Of a DNA stretch of 64,000 nt, positions 30,171 through 37,556 are shown one piece after another. The stretch comes from Duganella rivi. Its GTDB lineage: Bacteria; Pseudomonadota; Gammaproteobacteria; Burkholderiales; Burkholderiaceae_D. Position 1 is the stretch's first letter. Every line of letters begins with the position of its first letter. A program made the position numbers and the translations under genes. The stretch lies in NCBI RefSeq assembly GCF_009857435.1, contig NZ_WWCK01000001.1:682001-746000 (forward strand), written 5' to 3'. The notes below the pieces were generated by a model. It did no database searches. It had not been told where the DNA came from and was given only the letters and a program-made list of their open reading frames with translations.

Positions 30171-31052
30171 TTAAGGGTGCTCGGCTTCAACATGCACGGC
30201 CTCGCGCCGTACCAGATAGATGCCGCTGCCGATGATGATGCCGGCGCCGAGCAGGGTGTAACCGTCCGGCAGCACTTGCCATAACAGCCAGTCAATGGCC
30301 ACGCCCCACGCCAGCGCCGTGTACTCGAACGGTGCCACCACCGAGGCCTTTCCCGAACTGAAAGCGCGGGTGATGGCCAACTGGCCGAAGAAGCCGCTCA
30401 GCGCCAAGGCCAGCAGCACCCAGCCATCTTCGGCGCGCACCGGCACCCAGTGCTGAACCGACATCGTCAAGCCGCCTGCCGACATCAGAATCAAATACCA
30501 GAACATCATCGATTCATTGCTATCGGTACGCGCCAACACGCGGCTGACGATGGCAGTGGTGGCGTAACACGCAGCCGACGCCAGAATCGCCAAGCCGCCG
30601 ATCGACAGAAAGCCCGTACCTTCAGGACGCAGCACCACAATCACGCCGATCAGGCCTACCGCGATGGCGACCCACTGGCCCTTGCCGACCTTCTCTTTCA
30701 GGACAAACACCGACAGCGCCGTAATCAGCGCCGGCGCGATAAAGAAGATCGAATACGCCTCGGCCAGCGACAGCATGCTAAGGCCAAACGCGAACATGGT
30801 CAGCATGCCGACGCCCAGCGCGCTGCGGAACAAATGCATCGGCCAGCGCACGTTAAAGATGCCCTTGAACGCGCCGCGATACAACATGTAAGCGCACAGC
30901 AGTGGCAGCGAACTCAGCGCGCGCATAGCGGTTACCTGCGTGGCGGGATAGTGAGCGGATAGCAGCTTCATGGTGGTATCCATGAAGGAGAACATGGCGA
31001 CGGCAATCAGCATCGCGTAAATGCTGTGCAGATTTTCGTTACGGCTGGACAG
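30171..31052 (-). CDS. EamA/DMT-family transporter
   Basis: A membrane protein with ten predicted helices in two EamA repeats ([18 protein letters not shown] at the start of repeat one; [20 protein letters not shown] at the start of repeat two). It exports or exchanges small metabolites; substrate unknown. The first ATG (31013) cuts into the first helix and has no ribosome binding site. A CTG at 31052 lies six bases after AAGGAG and would add (M)[12 protein letters not shown], as expected for this family. I chose the CTG start. About 293 residues. Confidence 0.85.
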   Translation of the reverse strand: MSSRNENLHSIYAMLIAVAMFSFMDTTMKLLSAHYPATQVTAMRALSSLPLLCAYMLYRGAFKGIFNVRWPMHLFRSALGVGMLTMFAFGLSMLSLAEAYSIFFIAPALITALSVFVLKEKVGKGQWVAIAVGLIGVIVVLRPEGTGFLSIGGLAILASAACYATTAIVSRVLARTDSNESMMFWYLILMSAGGLTMSVQHWVPVRAEDGWVLLALALSGFFGQLAITRAFSSGKASVVAPFEYTALAWGVAIDWLLWQVLPDGYTLLGAGIIIGSGIYLVRREAVHVEAEHP

Positions 31053-31064
31053 GGGAAGCTCCTT
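31050..31064 (-). promoter_or_regulatory. Strong ribosome binding site pointing to a CTG start
   Basis: On the minus strand AAGGAG (31064-31059) is followed by six bases and CTG (31052-31050). No ATG, GTG or TTG lies between it and the ATG at 31013, and an in-frame TGA at 31077-31079 limits the upstream range. Confidence 0.55.
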
Positions 31065-31205
31065 GACGAAAAAACGTCATCATGGCGACGTTGGGAGCCA
31101 GCATGGCGCGCTGGTCACCATAGTCATCATTATAGCCCGGCTGGCTTACATCAAACTGCGCTGCCCAAAAGCGGCGTACCATGGGTGTCCTCGCAGGAGA
31201 CGATC

Positions 31206-31469
31206 ATGGGCAAAACCATTACTCTAAAAGTTCAGCAGCTAAACGGGCAATTCGTGGTTTGCATTCCAGAAGATATCGCAGCACAGAAAAAGCTCGCCGC
31301 GGGCCAGCTCATCAAACTAAAAATCCTCAGAACGGCGGAAGAGATAGCCCTTGCAGAGGCCGCCGCAAACGCCCCAACACTGGAGCAAATGCTGGCCGAT
31401 TATGACCCCGACAAATTCGGCGGCGAAGTGATGGCCTATCCCTTGGAAGGGCGGGAGATCATTAAATGA
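31206..31469 (+). CDS. MazE/AbrB-type antitoxin
   Basis: 87 residues from the ATG at 31206, eight bases after AGGAGA. The N-terminal half (TITLKVQQLNGQFVVCIPED) fits the swapped-hairpin AbrB/MazE DNA-binding fold; the C-terminal tail (TLEQMLADYDPDKFGGEV, then GREII) fits the toxin-neutralising segment of MazE antitoxins. It overlaps the toxin start as ATGA. Antitoxins of this class repress their own operon together with the toxin. A 150-base upstream gap should hold the promoter. Confidence 0.88.
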   Translation: MGKTITLKVQQLNGQFVVCIPEDIAAQKKLAAGQLIKLKILRTAEEIALAEAAANAPTLEQMLADYDPDKFGGEVMAYPLEGREIIK

Positions 31470-31828
31470 AACGCCAGCAAATCTGGAAGCCGGACCGGCG
31501 CGACATAATCTGGATCGATTTCAACCCGCATGTCGGCACCGAGATGAAGGACATTCATCCAATGGTCGTACTTTCGAACAATGCCTTTAATGAGCAGACC
31601 GGCCTGGTCATCGGACTGCCCATGACTACCGCCACCTTCAATGAGTCCAATCAATTCGCCGTCAAGACCGTATGGGCTAATGGCACAGTTCGCTACATAC
31701 TGGCATCGCAGCCGAAATCACTGGACTGGCGAAACCGCCGTGCCCATCCACATCAATTGAAGAAAGTACCCGCCGATGCCTTTGCAATGGCATGTGCAAA
31801 CCTCAACTACATCATCGCTGTCTGCTAA
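31466..31828 (+). CDS. MazF/PemK-type endoribonuclease toxin
   Basis: 120 residues, complete. The MazF fold is marked by KPDRRDIIWIDFNPHVGTE, the HPMVVLSNNAFN strand-loop, GLVIGLPMTTA, and SQPKSLDWRNR (the conserved Q-x-R/K-S-D-W-R region). MazF toxins cut mRNA at short sequences and stop growth when the antitoxin is lost. The ATG overlaps the antitoxin stop. The pair sits at the edge of a low-GC accessory island. Confidence 0.92.
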   Translation: MKRQQIWKPDRRDIIWIDFNPHVGTEMKDIHPMVVLSNNAFNEQTGLVIGLPMTTATFNESNQFAVKTVWANGTVRYILASQPKSLDWRNRRAHPHQLKKVPADAFAMACANLNYIIAVC

Positions 31829-31871
31829 CGACTGGGCGATCAAACTGATCTAGCACGCTTCAGCAGAGCTG

Positions 31872-31900
31872 ACAGACCGCTACCGCCAGAAATCGGACCT
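31872..31900 (+). repeat. Cassette-boundary motif, copy 1 (degenerate)
   Basis: CAGACCGCTACCGCCAGAAA followed by TCGGACCTTC resembles the other boundary motifs (consensus GTCYGCTTTTGGCCGAT..CRGYC). It lies just past the 3' end of the 31907-32599 gene. This is the weakest copy. Confidence 0.4.
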
Positions 31901-31906
31901 TCGAAA

Positions 31907-32599
31907 TCAGCTTATCTTTTTTTCTTGCCGATACATGGATAATGGTCCGAAAGATAAAGTTATATCCCCTAAGCGACGACCAAATATATTCTGTTGCCAA
32001 TTAGCCGAATAGATCCGGCTCGAAGGATAGCCAAAATTGCTTACAAGATTAGGATCCTTCAGTAAGTCTCCGATCAAATACCAAGCTTGCTGTGTATGGT
32101 CTTTTGCACCGTACAGCCAGATCTCGCCAAGTGCAGTCGGCAATCTAAGCTCCGCTGGACGAAGTTCTTTTACATCTCGATTGATGTGAATGGCAACCAC
32201 TAGATCCTTCGAATCTTTAAGCCTCTCCCCGAGCTTATCTAATATATCTTGGAGTTGAATATTTGGATTGACCTTTGACGGAGGAAATTCTTTTAACTGA
32301 ACTGGCACCATTCTGGTGACATCGCCGGATTCGAATTTGGCGACAATGTCATAGTCTGAAGACTCGAAAAGTGCGAAGGACACATCTTGGCCGATTCGTG
32401 TACTCATACCATGACAAAAAAGAGCAGCTTGACGCCCCTCTAAATAAGGCTTCAATTTGTGAGTACGCAGTGCCGCAGTCTTATACGGCAGGTTGTCTAG
32501 TAGCCCGCTTCTCTCAATTCGTCTGAGTCCATCCAGGATAAGTCTGGGCCGGTAGTAAGTGAGCTTAAGCCATTCACGTGGGACTTTTTCATTTCTCAT
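31907..32599 (-). CDS. Unknown protein, possibly PD-(D/E)XK nuclease-like
   Basis: 230 residues; I do not recognise a named family. A run of alternating polar/apolar residues at 77-103 (FESSDYDIVAKF, then MVPVQLKEFPP) has the spacing of a PD-(D/E)XK active site: acidic E79/D82/D84, then Q101-x-K103. A long helix (ILDKLGERLKDSKDLVVAIHI) and an EIWLYG strand follow. No signal peptide or membrane segment. GC content is low for the genome. It is the most downstream member of a same-strand array of four unrelated genes. Nuclease assignment is inference. Confidence 0.65.
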   Translation of the reverse strand: MRNEKVPREWLKLTYYRPRLILDGLRRIERSGLLDNLPYKTAALRTHKLKPYLEGRQAALFCHGMSTRIGQDVSFALFESSDYDIVAKFESGDVTRMVPVQLKEFPPSKVNPNIQLQDILDKLGERLKDSKDLVVAIHINRDVKELRPAELRLPTALGEIWLYGAKDHTQQAWYLIGDLLKDPNLVSNFGYPSSRIYSANWQQNIFGRRLGDITLSFGPLSMYRQEKKIS

Positions 32600-32656
32600 A
32601 GCTAGAGTATCGTAGTGTCCGCCTTTGGGCTCATTGATGTTGAATCGGTTGATTGC

Positions 32657-32682
32657 CTGCTTTTGGCCGTTATCGGCACTTA
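32657..32682 (+). repeat. Cassette-boundary motif, copy 2
   Basis: CTGCTTTTGGCCGTTATCGG continued by CACTTAG. It spans the stop codon of the SMI1/KNR4 gene (stop at 32670-32672). A related piece, GTCCGCCTTTGGGCTCAT, lies at 32617-32634 in the same gap. Confidence 0.6.
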
Positions 32683-33188
32683 GCTTCTACATCTTGGACG
32701 AAGCTAGGAAATTCTGTCCTTGCGTCGCGTAACACCTCTGCGGCTTTGCGGGCGGGCACCGAATTCTTCAGCGCAAACCTTTCTAATTCGGGCTGTGGCA
32801 CGCGCGCAGATTCGGGAAATGACGTCGCTTCGCAAGGCCCCATTCCATCAGCAAGAAGCCAAAGGTAATCGTAGAAATTGCGAGCCAGGACTGCGGTTTC
32901 ACCTTCGGAGCCCATGAACACTATCGGCTGTGCTAACAAATCTGACGTGTTCCGCACGGTCCAAAACGCGACATAACCACCGGTGCCGTCTTGTCCAAAG
33001 ACTCGGAATTTGGATGCATCAGCATCAGAATTGCCAGTCCAAGCCCTAAACCAGTGTGACGTCTCATCGACTGAGAGAAATACATCATACGGTTCAAAGT
33101 CGATGCCATCACCGTCGGCGTAGTCATATGGCAGCTGATTAACCTGGCTCAGCAGTTCTGGCAATGAATTCTTCTCACTTAACGACAT
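32670..33188 (-). CDS. SMI1/KNR4 (SUKH) family protein
   Basis: 172 residues. The SUKH signature is seen in the middle: FGQDGTGGYVAFWTVRN, QPIVFMGSEGETAVLARN and FYDYLWLLADGMGPCEA. SUKH proteins are the commonest immunity proteins of contact-dependent and polymorphic toxin systems, but many stand alone. No toxin gene is seen nearby, so an orphan immunity role is an inference. The gene is part of the low-GC same-strand array, flanked by boundary motifs on both sides. Confidence 0.85.
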   Translation of the reverse strand: MSLSEKNSLPELLSQVNQLPYDYADGDGIDFEPYDVFLSVDETSHWFRAWTGNSDADASKFRVFGQDGTGGYVAFWTVRNTSDLLAQPIVFMGSEGETAVLARNFYDYLWLLADGMGPCEATSFPESARVPQPELERFALKNSVPARKAAEVLRDARTEFPSFVQDVEAKCR

Positions 33189-33219
33189 GCTTTTCCAATT
33201 TAACCTAGGGCTTTCGAAA

Positions 33220-33247
33220 GGGCAGCTACTGGCCGTATGCCGGCGTC
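33220..33247 (+). repeat. Cassette-boundary motif, copy 3
   Basis: GGGCAGCTACTGGCCGTATG then CCGGCGTC, in the gap between the SUKH gene start and the DUF7660-like gene stop. It shares GCT..TGGCCGNAT..C-GG-C with the other copies. Confidence 0.55.
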
Positions 33248-33259
33248 AAAGCTGCACGC

Positions 33260-33505
33260 TTACTCATATATCTTGCCGCAGTAAAGGAACACAGCGAACT
33301 TCTTCCATGGTGATGCTGCTGAGAGCCCCTGGCTAGCTCCGAATCCAGAATCATCAGCCCAGCTGCCAGCAGCTTCTAAAAAGTCTTCAATTGAATCATT
33401 TTCCCAAGTCTTGCCATCAGCGCGCCGGTCGTGTGCGAGGGCTTGGACAAACGCCAAGAATGTGGCCTCATCAGTTACCACTTCAAGTTTTTCGTGCAAC
33501 TGCAT
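33260..33505 (-). CDS. Small DUF7660-like protein
   Basis: 81 residues from the ATG at 33505; a TTG four codons up is less likely. The pattern TFLAFVQALAHDR, TWENDSIEDFLEAAGSWADD and SPWKKFAVFLYCGKIYE is that of the DUF7660 group, which often occurs in arrays with SUKH and other immunity-type genes. The protein is acidic and cytoplasmic by appearance. Function unknown. Boundary motifs lie on both sides. Confidence 0.75.
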   Translation of the reverse strand: MQLHEKLEVVTDEATFLAFVQALAHDRRADGKTWENDSIEDFLEAAGSWADDSGFGASQGLSAASPWKKFAVFLYCGKIYE

Positions 33506-33527
33506 ATCTGTTTCCAAGATAATTTGA

Positions 33528-33555
33528 GGCCGTCCGCTTTTGGCCGATGTCAGCC
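33528..33555 (+). repeat. Cassette-boundary motif, copy 4
   Basis: GGCCGTCCGCTTTTGGCCGA then TGTCAGCC, between the 5' end of the DUF7660-like gene and the 3' end of the 185-residue gene. This is one of the best-preserved copies. Confidence 0.65.
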
Positions 33556-33571
33556 TTTAATGTTCACTTCG

Positions 33572-34129
33572 TCAGAAAGACGCCTCATTTTTGAACACTG
33601 TGAGAATGCCATGTTCTCCAATTCGCTCGAAATCTTTCTCATAATAAGATCTTGCCCATTCTATAAACTGTTCGGCGTTCATCTGAATCATGTCAAGCAG
33701 CCGTGCCGAACCGTCATCAATGTCTTCATGAATTACTGCCTCCCCGGTCTTCCATGATTTACCATCTTCGCTCCAGCAGCAGAAAGTAACATCTTCGTAT
33801 TCAGCGGCTTCGTCACTTAACAAGGTTAGAAGATTTGAAGGCATACCATCGTAGATTCCTGGCCAAATTCCGTATTCTTCACGTGCGTGAGGGCTAACCT
33901 CGGATTCGTGATCGAACCCTTTGATTACTGTTCTCCCATCCCCCCTGAAGAACGCTACAACGTTGTCTCCAGCACCGTTATCGTATTTAGCCATCACAAT
34001 CCCGTCTGCCCAGTTCGGCTCATACCAGAATGCCCTTAGCCAATCTTTAGAGGTTATCGAGGAGTCGCATTCAGCTGCACATCGCCATGCCTTCTGAAGC
34101 TGATCCGGCGAAATTCGAGGAACGTTCAT
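33572..34129 (-). CDS. Unknown acidic protein in immunity-type array
   Basis: 185 residues from the ATG at 34129. I do not recognise the family. Visible traits: acidic, no signal peptide, no membrane segment, tryptophan-rich patches (KDWLRAFWYEPNWADG; FCCWSEDGKSWKTGEAV) and a helical C-terminus (NAEQFIEWARSYYEKDFERI). The size, composition and neighbourhood resemble orphan immunity genes; this is inference only. GC content is clearly below that of the core genes. Confidence 0.7.
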   Translation of the reverse strand: MNVPRISPDQLQKAWRCAAECDSSITSKDWLRAFWYEPNWADGIVMAKYDNGAGDNVVAFFRGDGRTVIKGFDHESEVSPHAREEYGIWPGIYDGMPSNLLTLLSDEAAEYEDVTFCCWSEDGKSWKTGEAVIHEDIDDGSARLLDMIQMNAEQFIEWARSYYEKDFERIGEHGILTVFKNEASF

Positions 34130-34162
34130 TTATTAAAATTCCAAATATTTTTTTATAATTAA

Positions 34163-34190
34163 AGGTCTGCTGTTGGCCGAGAACAGTCGT
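34163..34190 (+). repeat. Cassette-boundary motif, copy 5
   Basis: AGGTCTGCTGTTGGCCGAGA then ACAGTCGT, upstream of the 185-residue gene and so at the outer edge of the array. The flanking 34130-34236 stretch is AT-rich and otherwise empty. Confidence 0.6.
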
Positions 34191-34236
34191 TTAAAACTCT
34201 AACTCATCTAGTCGTTTGTGTCAGATTAATCATCAA

Positions 34237-35010
34237 TCACGGCAGCAGGATTACCAGTTTGAGATCATGGCGCTGGGCGAGGTGAAAGGTGATTTGGTTG
34301 AAGATCAGCTCACCGGCGCGTGGATGGTGGAAGCGGCGCTGGCCGCCTTCGCGGCTGACAACGTCCTGTGATTGCCACAGTGCGCGGAATTCAGCGCTGT
34401 CTTTGCTCAGTTCAGCGATCAGCGCGGCCAGCGGTTGCTGGGCGGCGTGCTTGCCGGTGTCGGCGCGGAACTCTGCGACCAGGCGGCGCGCACGTTCCTC
34501 CCAATCGACGATTAGGCCGCGCGCGGCGGGGCTGCGGAACATGAAGCGCAACAGGTTGGGCTTGGCGGGTGCGCTTTCTTCCACGTCGAGCCAGCCGCCG
34601 AACAGGGCTAGTGCGTGCTCGTTCCATGCCACTGCGTCCCACTGCCGGTTCAGCATGTAGGCCGGGCCGTCGATGGCGTCGACAATGGCTTGCAGCGATT
34701 GGTCCGCGCCGGCCTCGTCCTCGTCATGCTGTGGATCGAGGCGCTCGGCCAAGCTAAACAGGTAAGTGCGCTCGGCGGCGGTGAGATGCAGCACTTCAGC
34801 GATGCGCGCCAGCAGCTTGCCGGAAGCCGATACGCCCCTGCCCTGCTCCAGCCACGTCAGCCAGGTCGGGCTGACTTCGCACAGCTGCGCCAGTTCTTCA
34901 CGCCGCAGACCTGGCGTGCGGCGGCGGCCGATGGATGGCAGGCCGACACTCTGCGGCGTGGTGCGTTCGCGATGAGCGCGGATAAACTCGCCTAGCGTGG
35001 TAGTCGTCAT
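34237..35010 (-). CDS. MmyB-like helix-turn-helix transcriptional regulator
   Basis: 257 residues from the ATG at 35010. The XRE-type helix-turn-helix is at about 15-75 (GLRREELAQLCEVSPTWLTW, LARIAEVLHLTAAER), followed by the MmyB-like ligand domain (YMLNRQWDAVAWNEHALALF; NLLRFMFRSPAARGLIVDWE). The late segment WQSQDVVSREGGQRRFHHP is typical of this group. It is divergent from the methyltransferase gene with a 79-base shared promoter region, so it probably controls that gene and itself. Confidence 0.9.
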   Translation of the reverse strand: MTTTTLGEFIRAHRERTTPQSVGLPSIGRRRTPGLRREELAQLCEVSPTWLTWLEQGRGVSASGKLLARIAEVLHLTAAERTYLFSLAERLDPQHDEDEAGADQSLQAIVDAIDGPAYMLNRQWDAVAWNEHALALFGGWLDVEESAPAKPNLLRFMFRSPAARGLIVDWEERARRLVAEFRADTGKHAAQQPLAALIAELSKDSAEFRALWQSQDVVSREGGQRRFHHPRAGELIFNQITFHLAQRHDLKLVILLP

Positions 35011-35089
35011 ACTGGGATAAGTCCTTGTCTTGTTACAGGATAGCGATCCCTCTATTCTGCACTGACTTACCCATCTTGAGGAGAACATC

Positions 35090-35866
35090 ATGCAGCAGCA
35101 AGCCGTCGTCGCCCAGCAGTTCGGCAATACCGCCAGCGCTTACCTCACCAGCAGCGTACATGCACAAGGCGCGGATCTGGGCATGCTGCGCGAGATGGCG
35201 GCCGTGCTGCCCAAGTGGCCGGTAGTGCTGGACCTCGGCTGCGGGGCGGGCCACGCCAGCTTTGCGGTGGCGCCGGTGGCGGAATCGGTAACGGCGTTTG
35301 ATTTGTCGCCCGAGATGCTGGCGGTGGTGGCCGGCGCGGCGCGCGAACGTGGACTGGAAAACATCAGCACCCAGCAAGGCAACGTCGCCAGCCTGCCGTT
35401 TGCCGACGCCTCCTTCTGCATGGTAGTGACTCGCTTCTCGGCGCATCATTGGCTCGACGTGCCGGCCGCATTGCGCGAAGTGAAGCGCGTGCTGAAGCCG
35501 AAAGGCGTGCTGGCCATCATCGACATCACCGCCCCCGAAGCGCCCTTGCACGACACCACCCTGCAAGCAGTCGAACTGCTGCGCGACGGCTCGCACGTGC
35601 GCGACTATCGTCCGTCCGAGTGGCAGCAAATGCTGAGCAATGCCGGCTTCCAAAGCGAGCGTGTGAGCGACTGGAAACTGCAAATGCAATTCGACGACTG
35701 GACAGCCCGCATGCGCACACCCGCCGAACGAGTAACCGCCATCCGCAGCCTGCTCCGCACCGCCCCCGAAGAAACCCGCCACTACTTCGCCGTGCAAGCC
35801 GACGACTCCTTCACCATTGACTCAACCTTGTTCCGCGCTCAGCACGAATTCGGCAATATCTACTAA
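35090..35866 (+). CDS. Class I SAM-dependent methyltransferase
   Basis: 258 residues from the ATG at 35090, preceded by AGGAG. Motif I VVLDLGCGAGHASFAV is at about 44-60; the post-I acidic residue is in VTAFDLSPEM and motif IV-like in FCMVVTRFSAHHW. This is the Methyltransf_11/UbiE-like fold acting on a small molecule. Substrate unknown. Divergent from a MmyB-type regulator, a pairing commonly seen for stress or detoxification enzymes. Confidence 0.9.
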   Translation: MQQQAVVAQQFGNTASAYLTSSVHAQGADLGMLREMAAVLPKWPVVLDLGCGAGHASFAVAPVAESVTAFDLSPEMLAVVAGAARERGLENISTQQGNVASLPFADASFCMVVTRFSAHHWLDVPAALREVKRVLKPKGVLAIIDITAPEAPLHDTTLQAVELLRDGSHVRDYRPSEWQQMLSNAGFQSERVSDWKLQMQFDDWTARMRTPAERVTAIRSLLRTAPEETRHYFAVQADDSFTIDSTLFRAQHEFGNIY

Positions 35867-35887
35867 CACAAAGCACTGACCGCACTA

Positions 35888-36163
35888 TTAAGGATAGTTG
35901 CGGCTGGTATGGATGACGTTTAGCGCAGTCACGACCGTTGGTGTTTCAATGAATACAACAACGTAGTGTTTATGAACGACTAGCTCAAACGTTCCGGGAA
36001 CGCGGCCTCGCCTACGAGGAAAATTGGAATCGGCAAGCTGCTCTACTTGATCATCGATGCGATCAAATAGTTGGCTCGCGGCGACGGGGTTGCTGCGTGC
36101 GATGAAGCGCTCTATGGCATCCAGATCCGCAAGGTAGCCCGCACTCCGGGCCACCTGCTTCAT
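35888..36163 (-). CDS. RelE/ParE-family toxin
   Basis: 91 residues. ParE fold signs: helix YLADLDAIERFIARSNPVAA, strand RRGRVPGTFELVVHKHYVVVF and end ALNVIHTSRNYP. Toxins of this family act on gyrase (ParE) or ribosome-bound mRNA (RelE); the sequence does not decide which. The ATG overlaps the upstream antitoxin stop as ATGA. Confidence 0.9.
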   Translation of the reverse strand: MKQVARSAGYLADLDAIERFIARSNPVAASQLFDRIDDQVEQLADSNFPRRRGRVPGTFELVVHKHYVVVFIETPTVVTALNVIHTSRNYP

Positions 36164-36546
36164 GACGCACCGCGGCTTACCTTCTTAGCGGCTCGGATCG
36201 CAGCCCACTCCTCCGCTGAGAATACGCGGTTGGAGCCATCTTTCAATCCGGTCAATGAAGCTTCGACTTTGCGTGTTACCCATTCATCGTGCGTAGGCAA
36301 GCGCAGGTTGGGACGCCACGCCGCAGTATCGACATTGACGTTGGCGATCCCCATCTGCTTCAGCAAAAGCAGGACTTCACCTGGATCACGCCATATCGCA
36401 ACGCCATCGTCTTGTGCAAGTTGAGTCACACCATCAGCGGTGATGATCCGCACCTCAAACACATCCCCATCGGCAAACAGCGTTACAGAGGATATATCTC
36501 CCGAGGCATAAACGCGCTGCAGCTCGGTCATATTCAACAGTTTCAT
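36160..36546 (-). CDS. Antitoxin partner of the RelE/ParE toxin, with extra N-terminal domain
   Basis: 128 residues from the ATG at 36546, four bases after AGGAGG. The C-terminal part (DEWVTRKVEASLTGLKDGSN, FSAEEWAAIRAAKK) resembles a ParD/StbD-type toxin-binding tail. The first 85 residues (SVTLFADGDVFEVRIITADG; DPGEVLLLLKQMGI) form a separate beta-rich domain not found in standard short antitoxins. Assignment as antitoxin rests on position and overlap with the toxin gene. Confidence 0.75.
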   Translation of the reverse strand: MKLLNMTELQRVYASGDISSVTLFADGDVFEVRIITADGVTQLAQDDGVAIWRDPGEVLLLLKQMGIANVNVDTAAWRPNLRLPTHDEWVTRKVEASLTGLKDGSNRVFSAEEWAAIRAAKKVSRGAS

Positions 36547-36625
36547 CACGCCTCCTAATCACAGTGTACTAAGACCATGGTAAAGCCGCTACTGAAACAA
36601 ACTATTGCCGCGGATCAAAATTAGG

Positions 36626-37483
36626 CTAACGGGTTTGCTTAGCGAAGAATTGCCAGATGATTTCATTGGCGTCGATGCTGGTGGTGGTTTTGCCGATGGG
36701 GAGGCCGATGTTGAAGGGATCGGCGCCGGGCCATGTGTGGCCGCCGTCCTGGATGGTCGCCAGTGCGACGCTTTGGCTGCCGTTGCTTTGTTCGCGCAGA
36801 GCGACGTCCGCGCCGCCGATGGTGCGGGGATTCGCTTCGGCGGCGTTGATGCCGTTTCGTTTCAGCCAGTAGCGGTAGCTGTCTTCGGCCGATAAGTAGC
36901 CGCTTGGCTTGCCGCCATATGCGACTACCTGGTCTGCGGTGCCGTGGATCAGGAGTACGCCAACTTTGCCGGACTTGGTGTGATGCTGTATCACCGGCTC
37001 CGGCATCGGCGCACCGATTGAGGCGACGGCAGCAAACAACTGCGGCAATTCTGCGGCAATGCGCAGCGCGAAGAAGCCGCCGCGCGATAGCCCGGTTGCG
37101 TACACGCGCTGCTTGTCGATGCGGTAGTCCTGCTGGAGCTTGGTCAGCAGCGCTTCGGCAAAGCCGATATCGTCGCTGCCTTCAAGGTAGGATGTACCGA
37201 AACCGACATTCCAATCCTGCTTGATTCCCGATGGGTAGACCACGATGAACTGGTGGCGATCCGCCGCGCGGTTCATCTGGGTGTACAGCATTTGCTCGGC
37301 CATGGTCATGCCGCTGCCGTGAAAACTGAAGACGACCGGGAAGGCTTTCTGCGGCTGGCTGTCGTAGGATGCCGGCGTGTAGACGATGTAGCGCCGCTTC
37401 TCTTCTTTGTGAACCAGCGATTTCACCTGCGCGAACGCAGGCAGCACTGCACATCCAAGGATCAAGGCAATCAGGAATTTCAT
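36626..37483 (-). CDS. Exported PHB-depolymerase-like esterase (LpqC type)
   Basis: 285 residues with a signal peptide (MKFLIALILGCAVLPAFA). The alpha/beta-hydrolase signs are FSFHGSGMTMAEQM (oxyanion region), YATGLSRGGFFAL (nucleophile Ser), LLIHGTADQVVAYGG (acid) and DGGHTWPGADP (His). This matches the esterase/LpqC group related to extracellular PHB depolymerases and feruloyl esterases. Acts in the periplasm or outside. Substrate unknown. It lies just downstream of a two-component operon but a terminator separates them. Confidence 0.88.
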   Translation of the reverse strand: MKFLIALILGCAVLPAFAQVKSLVHKEEKRRYIVYTPASYDSQPQKAFPVVFSFHGSGMTMAEQMLYTQMNRAADRHQFIVVYPSGIKQDWNVGFGTSYLEGSDDIGFAEALLTKLQQDYRIDKQRVYATGLSRGGFFALRIAAELPQLFAAVASIGAPMPEPVIQHHTKSGKVGVLLIHGTADQVVAYGGKPSGYLSAEDSYRYWLKRNGINAAEANPRTIGGADVALREQSNGSQSVALATIQDGGHTWPGADPFNIGLPIGKTTTSIDANEIIWQFFAKQTR

Positions 37484-37518
37484 GATGTGTACTCGTTGAT
37501 GATTGAGGAATACACAGC

Positions 37519-37556
37519 ATAAAAAACCGCAGGTGAAATCAAGGTGAAATCTGCGG
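37519..37556 (-). terminator. Terminator overlapping the kinase stop codon
   Basis: On the minus strand CCGCAG (37556-37551) pairs with CTGCGG (37532-37527) around an 18-base loop, followed by TTTTTT (37526-37521). The 5' arm lies inside the last codons of the histidine kinase gene, whose stop is at 37539-37541. Confidence 0.7.

Noticed and set aside
31870..34190. Integron cassette array
   Set aside because: No integrase and no attC core pairs (RYYYAAC / GTTRRRY) at the motif copies; kept only as a new type of candidate array.
33220..34190. CRISPR array from the repeated motif
   Set aside because: Copies are few, degenerate, separated by whole genes, and spacers are not of uniform length; no cas genes.
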